From an uncultured Pelagibacteraceae bacterium (lineage in GTDB: Bacteria > Pseudomonadota > Alphaproteobacteria > Pelagibacterales > Pelagibacteraceae), in the NCBI GenBank assembly GCA_902620465.1, contig CACNIF010000001.1:124001-188000 (forward strand): DNA of 64,000 nucleotides. The letters are read 5' to 3'. A program made the translations under genes and the position numbers. How positions within the stretch are numbered: position 1 is the stretch's first letter; every line of letters begins with the position of its first letter. Positions 47,993-54,204 of the stretch are shown here, piece after piece. Below the pieces are notes generated by a model. It saw only the letters and a program-made list of their open reading frames with translations, ran no database searches and had not been told where the DNA came from.

Positions 47993-48384
47993 AAACACAA
48001 ATAGAAAAAAAGCTTCCTGCAAAGCAAGATCGCATGGAAGAAACAGAGAAGTTAATCAAACTTGCCTCGGAATCATTGGCAGAAGAGAAAGACATGTCGG
48101 ACTTTATGGACATGAAATACGAAATGGCCCTGGAGAAATATTTAAAAAACAATCCAGGTAAAACAGAGCAAGATTTTATTGATGAAGTAATAATCAGAAT
48201 TCCCATGGAGTCGGGAGGGAAAGTTATTGATTTTGCAAAGTATGCAAAGAGTAAAGATCCAAAAATAAAAAAACTTTCTTTGGCAGAATTATTTACTCCA
48301 GGAAAAACACTTGCAGAACTTACTCCACAAGAACGTGAAACTGTAAACACATTATTAAAACTAACATTTGGGAAAAAAGACTAA
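47989..48384 (+). CDS. Unknown acidic/helical protein of the element
   Basis: A 131-residue mostly helical, highly charged protein with no family I recognise. A glutamate-rich N-terminal half (METEKLIKLASESLAEEKDM) is followed by KYLKNNPGKTEQDFIDEVII and a C-terminal segment SLAELFTPGKTLAELTPQER. It overlaps both neighbours (4 bp upstream, 1 bp downstream), so it is part of one operon from 47747 to 49354. It has no membrane segment or cysteine. Confidence 0.6.
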   Translation: MKTQIEKKLPAKQDRMEETEKLIKLASESLAEEKDMSDFMDMKYEMALEKYLKNNPGKTEQDFIDEVIIRIPMESGGKVIDFAKYAKSKDPKIKKLSLAELFTPGKTLAELTPQERETVNTLLKLTFGKKD

Positions 48385-49049
48385 TGAGAAAAAAGGTATT
48401 AGAAGAGAGTTTGAAAAAATCTGAATTTGTAAAAGAGCAAAAAGAAAAATCATATAGCCCAGGTTCAGATGTAATGGCCCATGTAATTAAATCTCATGTT
48501 TTATATGATGACGCTGATCCCGATAAGTTTAGAGCAAAATATAATCCTGATTCAGGTTTGTATAGAAATGAAGTTGGAACAGTTGCTTTTAGAAATGCAG
48601 TGGACGCAAATAAGTGGAATCAATACATAGATCCAACTGATAATTCACAAGTAATTGTAGCGAATAATAAAATTACTACAGAGCAGCAGTTAAAAGAAAA
48701 AATTAAAAAAGCAAAAGGGCCGTCAGCAACAGAAATGTGGGAGATCTACAAAACCACGGGAACGGGGAGAGAAAGAGCTGAATTCAAAAGGATTGAAAGG
48801 GAGTACAATAAGAAAAATAATCCTAAACCTTTTTATAAGCAGCCAACTTTAAAAGATAAACCAACTAGAAAACCTGATGCATTACCACCTGGAACTGAAA
48901 CAGTTAAAATGCAAAAGGAACCTGAACCACCATTTGATTTAGCAAAATATATCAAGGAAGAAGCAGATAAAAAATTAAAAGCTGAACAAGAAAATTTTGA
49001 TAAGCAATACGGTCAAGGTGGAATCCCAAGTTTGTATAGGCCGATATGA
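48384..49049 (+). CDS. Unknown charged protein of the element
   Basis: A 221-residue, very hydrophilic Lys/Glu/Pro-rich protein with long helical and disordered parts (KPFYKQPTLKDKPTRKPDAL, LPPGTETVKMQKEPEPPFDL) and a C-terminal QYGQGGIPSLYRPI. No family recognised. It overlaps its neighbours by 1 and 4 bp. Its charge and disorder are compatible with a DNA-associated or virion-interacting protein, but nothing in the sequence proves that. Confidence 0.6.
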   Translation: MRKKVLEESLKKSEFVKEQKEKSYSPGSDVMAHVIKSHVLYDDADPDKFRAKYNPDSGLYRNEVGTVAFRNAVDANKWNQYIDPTDNSQVIVANNKITTEQQLKEKIKKAKGPSATEMWEIYKTTGTGRERAEFKRIEREYNKKNNPKPFYKQPTLKDKPTRKPDALPPGTETVKMQKEPEPPFDLAKYIKEEADKKLKAEQENFDKQYGQGGIPSLYRPI

Positions 49050-49354
49050 TGACAAAGTGGGAATTGAAAGAGCAGCTAGAGTCATTGAGAGAAACAAACT
49101 CTAAATTGACAGAAGCAAATTTGGTAATTGCAAAACAACTAGAAAATCTTTGGAGCGAGGTTGGCTATAAAAACGACAGAGTGAGAGATCTAACATACGA
49201 AGTTTCAGAATTAAAAACTGAAAACAAACAACTCAAATACAAATGGAAAAAATGTATTGCTGATAAGTGGACTCGTAGTGAAGATCAAGAAACTAAAGAC
49301 GCTGAACTAGAAAGGTTGCATAAAATTTTAAATGACGAACGAACAGATAACTAA
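49046..49354 (+). CDS. Small coiled-coil protein of the element
   Basis: A 102-residue protein predicted as one long coiled coil: heptad-like hydrophobic positions run through LKEQLESLRETNSKLTEANL and VRDLTYEVSELKTENKQLKY. Small coiled-coil proteins in phages and satellites can be scaffolds, sizing factors or regulators; which applies here is open. It overlaps the preceding gene by 4 bp. Confidence 0.6.
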   Translation: MMTKWELKEQLESLRETNSKLTEANLVIAKQLENLWSEVGYKNDRVRDLTYEVSELKTENKQLKYKWKKCIADKWTRSEDQETKDAELERLHKILNDERTDN

Positions 49355-49364
49355 CGGAGGGAGA

Positions 49365-49583
49365 ATGATATTGAATAGTCCAAAAGAAATAGACAAACTT
49401 TTAAATGAGTTTGGCAGCGTAAAAGTTGTGAGTGAGTGGGATTGGAAAGACAAGTTTGATAATGCAGATGACGCAATCAAATTTTTATTAACGCAGCTCA
49501 AGATGACTCGTAAGATTACTTATTACACGCTGCTATTTCATAAAAAGCTTCTGATATCAAAGGAGAACACATCAATTAATTAA
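49365..49583 (+). CDS. Small unknown protein of the element
   Basis: A 72-residue acidic protein starting MILNSPKEIDKLLNEFGSVK. I chose the ATG at 49365 because a strong GGAGGG site lies just before it and 10 bp separate it from the previous stop; a longer in-frame reading from 49332 would overlap that gene. It contains a DWKDKFDNADDAIKFLLTQL segment and a Tyr/Leu-rich tail. No family recognised. Confidence 0.55.
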   Translation: MILNSPKEIDKLLNEFGSVKVVSEWDWKDKFDNADDAIKFLLTQLKMTRKITYYTLLFHKKLLISKENTSIN

Positions 49584-49606
49584 TCTAACTAAAGGAGAAA
49601 AACACC

Positions 49607-50263
49607 ATGACTATTAATGATGAAATAAAAACTGATTATTGGGATCAGGTTGAAACTTCCCAATCATTCAACACGGGAATTACAGGAAATAAATTAGTTT
49701 CAGTTTCCCATGTAGAAGCCAAAAAACCAGGAGAAACAGATTGGTTTAGAGTTTATGGCAGCAAGAAAGAAGATCTAGATAAAGGCCTAATTGTCAAAGT
49801 AAAAGTTGATGTTTTAGATCAGGATTTTTTAGTAATTGGGCCTGATGATTTTAAATCAGAAATTTTAGACGGATTTAAAAAAGGGAGATTGGTTTATCTT
49901 GCCTACTATGTGACCTCTTCAAATAGGTTGGGTGTTTGGCCCGTCACTATTCCTGAAGCTGATAGGAACGGAAATATAAATTCTTATAATGCAACAGCGT
50001 TTCAGGTTATGGAGAGAGCCCAACATGAGTGGGTAAACATGAAAACTAATCAAGGAAACAGAGTCTATGACGGTTGGACAGCAAGGAAAGAAGATCAAGA
50101 TATGTTTGGAGAACCGAACTTTGTTTTGGATAAAAAGGAAGCAAATAAAAAAGCTTTTAATGACAGAGTAATTACACCTGATAATTATAAAACCAATCCA
50201 TACGTCACTAGGGTTTTAGCAGCTTCTCAAATTCAAACGGGAGAAAAAGTAAATGGATCCTAG
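49607..50263 (+). CDS. Unknown protein upstream of the polymerase; possible ssDNA- or replication-associated protein
   Basis: A 218-residue protein starting MTINDEIKTDYWDQVETSQS. A beta-rich stretch (residues 65-115, KVKVDVLDQDFLVIGPDDFK and RLVYLAYYVTSSNRLGVWPV) is followed by a helix with Gln/Trp (FQVMERAQHEWVNMKTNQGN). The last pattern reminds me weakly of proteins encoded next to polA-like genes in other alphaproteobacterial integrated elements, where the function is not known. Its ribosome binding site and first 17 coding bases match those of int. It overlaps the next gene by 11 bp. Confidence 0.6.
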   Translation: MTINDEIKTDYWDQVETSQSFNTGITGNKLVSVSHVEAKKPGETDWFRVYGSKKEDLDKGLIVKVKVDVLDQDFLVIGPDDFKSEILDGFKKGRLVYLAYYVTSSNRLGVWPVTIPEADRNGNINSYNATAFQVMERAQHEWVNMKTNQGNRVYDGWTARKEDQDMFGEPNFVLDKKEANKKAFNDRVITPDNYKTNPYVTRVLAASQIQTGEKVNGS

Positions 50264-50495
50264 GAATATAAAAATTGTTAGTGAGTACAGGAAGCCAAAA
50301 GAGAATGAATTCTTTTTTAGAGAAAATCCATTTAATCATTCAGCAATTCATTCAGTTATTGATTACCTAAAAGAAAAATACGGAATTGTAATTGAAGAAA
50401 TCCCAGGGTGGCAATTAAAATCAGAGGTTCATACTTCATACAGCAGCAGTGGTTTTGAACATGTTGGTTATGGAATAAGGATTACAAAAGAATGA
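50253..50495 (+). CDS. Small unknown protein of the element
   Basis: An 80-residue protein, no family recognised. It includes FRENPFNHSAIHSVIDYLKE and a serine-rich HTSYSSSGFEHVGYGIRI end. It overlaps the 49607 gene by 11 bp and the polymerase gene by 4 bp, so it is translated as part of the replication operon. Confidence 0.55.
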   Translation: MDPRNIKIVSEYRKPKENEFFFRENPFNHSAIHSVIDYLKEKYGIVIEEIPGWQLKSEVHTSYSSSGFEHVGYGIRITKE

Positions 50496-52339
50496 GTTTA
50501 AAAAAATTAATTTATGACTCATTTAAAAATGTGGTTGTGTATGACTTTGAATATTCACAGCCACCTGGAGAAAATCCTAAAGTAGTTTGTGCAACTTTTT
50601 TGGAATTAAAATCAGGAAAAAGAATTACACATTGGTATTTAGATTCTAAACCTGATTGGCCATTCAATTGCAATGAAACAATTTATATTTGCCATAATGC
50701 AGTTGCAGAAGTTTCATGTATGCTGCAGCTAGACATGGCCCGACCAATTTATATTTGGGACACAATGGTTCAAGATAAGAAACTTTGGTTGGGCCGTGAG
50801 TCAGGTTTCTCGCTGCTTGACTCATGCAAAAGATATTCAATACCAACTATCACTGAAGCTCAAAAAGAGATCTACAGAAAATTAATTATTAATAAATATC
50901 CTGCATATACAGCAACAGAAAAAGAAAAAATTATTGAATACAATATTACTGATGTTGAAGAGAACGCTAAACTATTCATGGCACAATGTAAGGAGTTTGA
51001 TTTTAGAGATAAAAATTCTAAAAAAATTTTAAGCCAGGCAATATTTCACTGTAGATCCCAAGGTGTAATTGCCAAAATAGAACGAAACGGAATTCCAATT
51101 AATTATGATTTATTTTCTGATATGGAAAAATACTTTCCTGTTATTAAGGCCCAGGAGATAGAAGAGCTGCAGAGTGTTTGTGATGTGTATGTTGGCGATA
51201 AGTGGAATCAGAAAAAGTTTGCAGCGTTTTTAGAAAGAGAAAATTTATTAAAAGATTGGCCAAGAACTAAAACGGGACAACCTGCAAAAGATGACAGAAC
51301 ACTGTATAGATATTCTCCCAATTACCCAAAGATCCAACAAATCAGAGATTCTAAATTTATTATCGAAGCTAAAAATTTAAAAGGTTATGTGCCTGGAGAA
51401 GATAAGAGATCTAGATGTTCGATTAATTTATTTGGTCAAATCACTGGTCGAACAAATGTATCTACAGCAACAAATCCGTTTGGTGCACCAAGACGAATGA
51501 GGAATATAATTGGCACTGATAAAGACCATTATTTAATTTATGCAGATTGGAAATCTCAAGAAGCTGTAATTCAAGCAGCATTGTCAGGAGATCCAGGAAT
51601 TAAAAAAGCTTTAGCAAGTGGAGATCCATATTTATACACTGCAAAAATCGCAGGAGCTATTCCTGCAAATGCAATTCGAAAAGATTACGAAGTAGAAAGA
51701 GAATTGTATAAACAAACTTTTCTTGCAGTTGGTTATGGCCAAACAGCTTTAGGATTAAAATTAAAATTAGGAATCTCGTACGCTGAAGCAGCATACTTAC
51801 TTGAAAAAATAAAACAGATATATCCGATTTATTTTAAATGGATTGACGGAGTAATTAAAGCTGCAGTGGCAAGAGGATATTTTGAAACTGTTTTTGGTTG
51901 GAGATATTACATATCAGATAAGGAAGCAACGAACCCAAGACGGTTAATGAATTGGCCTTTGCAATCTCATGGTTCAGAAATTTTAAGAAGAGCAATCATA
52001 GATTTGGATAATAAAAATTTTGAAATTTCTATGCCCGTTCATGACGCTGTTTTAATTCATTGTGAAAAGAAAAATTTAAGAGCAATGATTGATGACATAA
52101 AACAAATTAAACAAATCATGAGTGAAGCTGCATTTAAAGTTATTGGTTGGAACATTGCAGTTGATACAAAATTAATTGGTCCACAATATAAGCAAGACAG
52201 AGAACACCAGGAGCGTTGGGATAAACTTTTTGAAAAATTATTAAATGCAAAGGGTGCACAAATAACGGACAGTACATGTTTAAAAAACGGACACACTGTC
52301 ACAAAAAATAATCAACCGTCTATTCAAGTTAATATTTAA
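50492..52339 (+). CDS. Family A DNA polymerase with 3'-5' exonuclease domain
   Basis: A 615-residue T7-gp5-like or Klenow-like polymerase without a 5'-3' nuclease domain. The exonuclease part has Asp18 and Glu20 in VVYDFEYSQPPG (Exo I), CHNAVAEVSCML (Exo II, Glu where Asp is usual) and EYNITDVEENAKLF (Exo III). The polymerase part has motif A YADWKSQEAVIQA (Asp352, with the steric-gate Glu), motif B RELYKQTFLAVGYGQ, and motif C PVHDAVLIHCEK (Asp518, but Ala519 where most have Glu). It would copy element DNA. No primase or helicase is present, so it must use host or helper-phage enzymes. Confidence 0.92.
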   Translation: MSLKKLIYDSFKNVVVYDFEYSQPPGENPKVVCATFLELKSGKRITHWYLDSKPDWPFNCNETIYICHNAVAEVSCMLQLDMARPIYIWDTMVQDKKLWLGRESGFSLLDSCKRYSIPTITEAQKEIYRKLIINKYPAYTATEKEKIIEYNITDVEENAKLFMAQCKEFDFRDKNSKKILSQAIFHCRSQGVIAKIERNGIPINYDLFSDMEKYFPVIKAQEIEELQSVCDVYVGDKWNQKKFAAFLERENLLKDWPRTKTGQPAKDDRTLYRYSPNYPKIQQIRDSKFIIEAKNLKGYVPGEDKRSRCSINLFGQITGRTNVSTATNPFGAPRRMRNIIGTDKDHYLIYADWKSQEAVIQAALSGDPGIKKALASGDPYLYTAKIAGAIPANAIRKDYEVERELYKQTFLAVGYGQTALGLKLKLGISYAEAAYLLEKIKQIYPIYFKWIDGVIKAAVARGYFETVFGWRYYISDKEATNPRRLMNWPLQSHGSEILRRAIIDLDNKNFEISMPVHDAVLIHCEKKNLRAMIDDIKQIKQIMSEAAFKVIGWNIAVDTKLIGPQYKQDREHQERWDKLFEKLLNAKGAQITDSTCLKNGHTVTKNNQPSIQVNI

Positions 52340-52342
52340 GTT

Positions 52343-52684
52343 ATGATTAAGTTTACTAATATATCTAATACCCATATAGGTAGGCGAAGCAAGAAAGCCG
52401 ATAAGGAGAAGTGGTATATTTATAAAACAGAATATTTATTGGCTGCAGCATTTTATAAATCGGCTGGTGGTGTGGGCAGAATCATATTGGATTATATTTT
52501 ATGGAAACGATCCATGAACGGTAGCGAGTGGATCACGCTGCCTAATACACATTTTAAATTGGAGTTTGGAATTGAAAGACAAAGAAAGTCCGAAGCATTG
52601 CATAAGTTGGAAAGAGATAATTTAATAATTGTTGAAAGACAAAAAGGAAAAGCAACTTTAATAAAATTATCAGTAAGGAATTAA
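52343..52684 (+). CDS. Winged-helix DNA-binding protein
   Basis: A 113-residue protein with a winged-helix pattern: AGGVGRIILDYILWKRSMNG (first helices), LPNTHFKLEFGIERQRKSEA (recognition helix region) and LHKLERDNLIIVERQKGKAT (helix and wing). Similar small proteins sit beside polA-like and terS-like genes in other alphaproteobacterial elements as far as I recall. It may be a replication initiator or regulator. It starts 3 bp after the polymerase stop. Confidence 0.65.
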   Translation: MIKFTNISNTHIGRRSKKADKEKWYIYKTEYLLAAAFYKSAGGVGRIILDYILWKRSMNGSEWITLPNTHFKLEFGIERQRKSEALHKLERDNLIIVERQKGKATLIKLSVRN

Positions 52685-52687
52685 ACC

Positions 52688-53209
52688 ATGTCTAATAAAG
52701 GAAAAAAATATTTAACTAAATTTACACCAAAGCAGCAAAAATTTATCGATCAGTACACTAGCAAATTTGGTTTACTATCAGCCAGGGATTGTGCAATTCG
52801 TGCAGGATATGATCCAGGTTCAGCTCATACTCGGGCCAATGAGTTATTAGATTGGCGAAAGAATCCTGATGTAGTTGAAGAGATTAACGCTCGGCAAATT
52901 GCCAACAGAGAAATTTGGTTAATCGATAAAGAAAAACACCTGGCCAATTTAACTAGAATTCAAAACGAAGCTCGGGCGAAAGGTCAGTATGGAGTCGCAG
53001 GAAAAATGGAAGAGTTAAAAGGAAAAGTCCAAGGTTTCTATATTGATCGGAATATGACTTTGACAAAAGAAATTACAGAGGAAGATATGTCAGCGAAGAT
53101 GAAAGAAATGTTTCCAACCCGTGAAGAGTTTGAAGCTATAAATAAATCTATGGCTGAAGAGATGTTTGGGCCAATGAAAGAGGTAAAAAAGGATAAAAAG
53201 GAAGAATAG
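52688..53209 (+). CDS. terS: Terminase small subunit homologue (TerS)
   Basis: A 173-residue protein with the Terminase_2-type N-terminal helix-turn-helix: FTPKQQKFIDQY (residues 12-23), ARDCAIRAGYDPGSAHTRAN and LLDWRKNPDVVEEI, followed by a helical oligomerisation region and an acidic/basic tail. TerS binds the pac or cos site and loads DNA onto the large terminase. Here no TerL, portal or head gene is present. In PICI satellites a lone TerS redirects the helper packaging motor to satellite DNA; this is the model I favour. It follows the winged-helix gene by 3 bp and is the last plus-strand gene of the element. Confidence 0.82.
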   Translation: MSNKGKKYLTKFTPKQQKFIDQYTSKFGLLSARDCAIRAGYDPGSAHTRANELLDWRKNPDVVEEINARQIANREIWLIDKEKHLANLTRIQNEARAKGQYGVAGKMEELKGKVQGFYIDRNMTLTKEITEEDMSAKMKEMFPTREEFEAINKSMAEEMFGPMKEVKKDKKEE

Positions 53210-53246
53210 CAAAGTTTTTTTGGCAGCTCTGAATGACGGGGTTTAC

Positions 53247-53336
53247 TTGGTTCTTGAGCCATGCTGCTTGATCCATGGTTCCTGCTGCTAAAATATTTTT
53301 AACTAAAATTAACTATAATTGCATTTTGGTTCTTGA
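53247..53336 (+). repeat. Direct repeats after terS
   Basis: TTGGTTCTTGA occurs at 53247-53257 and 53326-53336. TTCCTGCTGCTAAAAT at 53279-53294 recurs as TTCCTGCTGCTTAAAAT at 53907-53923. These lie in non-coding DNA next to terS, where a packaging or replication site would be expected. Their function is unknown. Confidence 0.5.
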
Positions 53337-53385
53337 AACAAGAATCTTGGTTTGTTAATGGTTGCAGATCATTAATAGTAATTCT

Positions 53386-53427
53386 TTCCTCCAGGTACGC
53401 TTTCCCATGACATCATGCCTGGAGGAA
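53386..53427. other. Large inverted repeat, possible pac/cos or origin structure
   Basis: TTCCTCCAGG (53386-53395) pairs with CCTGGAGGAA (53418-53427), a perfect 10-bp stem. Inside, CATGA and TCATG (53406-53410, 53413-53417) form a second stem that stacks directly on it, leaving a 10-nt bulge on one side. It lies between terS and the minus-strand zinc-ribbon gene. No T-run follows on either strand, so it is not an ordinary terminator. Confidence 0.55.
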
Positions 53428-53434
53428 GAAATCT

Positions 53435-53644
53435 TTAAACTGCTTTTACTTGTTTGGCGTTAGCGTGATAGCAGCTCTTGCAAATGCTGCCCGTTGAATA
53501 CTCGAACTCTGAAAAATAAATTGTAAAATCTGTTCTAGCGATTTCTGTACGATCTCCACCACAAAAGATACAACGATCATGACTCACGTTTTCAAAAAGT
53601 GATTTGTGGTTTTCTTTACCTGATGAGTTTTGCCAAGAAGCCAT
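53435..53644 (-). CDS. Small zinc-ribbon protein, the only minus-strand gene of the element
   Basis: A 69-residue protein (start MASWQNSSGKENHKSLF) with two CXXC pairs, CIFCGG and CKSCYHANAKQ, spaced about 27 residues apart, which is a zinc-ribbon pattern. I chose the ATG at 53644; a longer reading to 53734 adds a hydrophobic stretch that looks non-native. A similar small zinc-ribbon is used by phages as transcription or host-takeover factors, but that is only analogy. No clear ribosome binding site is visible. It is the one gene reading against the rest. Confidence 0.5.
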   Translation of the reverse strand: MASWQNSSGKENHKSLFENVSHDRCIFCGGDRTEIARTDFTIYFSEFEYSTGSICKSCYHANAKQVKAV

Positions 53645-53753
53645 AATAATTGATATAGGATATTCTAGGATTAAAGGTTTACAAATGCAAAATATTTTTG
53701 GGCCTATGACTATGACGATTACAGATATTAACACCTAGAGTAGAAGCAACCAT

Positions 53754-53816
53754 TCTCAAAAACTTGGATTCAATCTAGTATCTTTTTTCAAAAACGGGTT
53801 TCATTTAGGATCCCTT
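53754..53816 (+). repeat. Imperfect tandem repeat, period 32 bp
   Basis: Two copies of a unit of about 30 bp share TCAAAAAC near the start (CAAAAAC at 53757 and 53789) and a TTCA-TTTAGGATC-like second half. They sit directly before the compact hairpin at 53832. They could be a regulator binding site for an RNA promoter. Confidence 0.4.
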
Positions 53817-53831
53817 GAGCTTATGCGAAAC

Positions 53832-53875
53832 GTGGGAGTCCGAGTCGGCTGCTTTAGCAGCACGAGGACGACCAC
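53832..53875 (+). ncRNA. Compact hairpin with tandem G-A steps
   Basis: Three helices stack in register: 53832-53835 with 53872-53875; 53838-53841 with 53866-53869; 53848-53852 with 53857-53861, closed by a TTTA loop. Between helices 1 and 2 the bases 53836-53837 (GA) face 53870-53871 (GA). After helix 2, GA at 53842-53843 faces GA at 53864-53865, then GT 53844-53845 pairs with AC 53862-53863, leaving a CG bulge. Facing GA/GA steps form sheared pairs in RNA, so plus-strand RNA is the stable form. I recognise no known RNA family. Confidence 0.55.
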
Positions 53876-54023
53876 AATTTATTTCATGATTAGTTTGTCG
53901 GATTAATTCCTGCTGCTTAAAATAGGGTGCTCTATGGACTCGCAATCGCTATGTTTGAGTCAGTTTTAAATCCCAAAAGTTATAAAAATTAGACTCGGTT
54001 TTATTGAAGTTTTTTATTAACTT

Positions 54024-54119
54024 GTACCAAGATTTAAAATGAAATAAGATTTTAAAATATGTTGAGAATGTTAGGATTTATTAATCACTTAATCATATTT
54101 CTTGGTACATTCTTGGTAT
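54024..54119. repeat. Right-arm integrase binding repeats
   Basis: TCTTGGTAC lies on the minus strand at 54024-54032 and on the plus strand at 54100-54108, and TCTTGGTAT at 54111-54119 follows at the same 11-bp step seen in the left arm. Together with the left copies they define the attP arms on both sides of the recombination core. Confidence 0.78.
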
Positions 54120-54191
54120 GGAAAGAAGAGAGTAAACATTGCTTCTAAAAGTGTTTTGTATCAACGGTTCTGTGTGTATGTTAAAAAGTCA

Positions 54192-54204
54192 AATACACTC
54201 TTAA
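54192..54204 (+). other. attR core (13-bp direct repeat)
   Basis: An exact copy of the attL core AATACACTCTTAA, 22 bp before the priA ATG. Joining attL and attR would place priA about 22 bp after the lpdA stop, so the empty site would look like the tight spacing elsewhere in this genome. Confidence 0.85.

Larger units (their letters stand above)
45381..54204 (+). mobile_element. Integrated satellite-like element with int, polA-type polymerase and terS
   Basis: An 8.8 kb insertion between lpdA and priA. It is bounded by exact 13-bp direct repeats and has integrase arm-site repeats near both ends. Gene order: tyrosine recombinase, unknown, excisionase-like, four unknown small genes, two more unknown, family A DNA polymerase, winged-helix protein, terminase small subunit, then a non-coding right end with one minus-strand zinc-ribbon gene. 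No TerL, portal, capsid, tail, lysis, primase or helicase gene is seen. All ORFs look intact and are closely packed, which argues against a decayed prophage. The best model is a phage satellite that borrows virions from a helper phage. A minimal prophage remnant is the main alternative. Confidence 0.85.

Noticed and set aside
45429..53490. TTGCAAATGCTGC present at 45429-45441 and 53478-53490
   Set aside because: A 13-bp identity near both ends looked like a second boundary repeat, but the right copy lies inside the zinc-ribbon gene and the lpdA-based repeat explains the junctions better; part of the GCWGC excess.
53821..53960. A tRNA fragment as integration target at the right end
   Set aside because: The compact hairpin and the nearby GACTC/GAGTC stem do not fold into a cloverleaf, there is no T-loop GTTCGAATC, and the true att core is elsewhere.
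47700..54191. CRISPR array or known anti-phage defence system in the element
   Set aside because: No regularly spaced repeat units with unique spacers and no restriction, Abi, toxin-antitoxin or other defence domain could be recognised.
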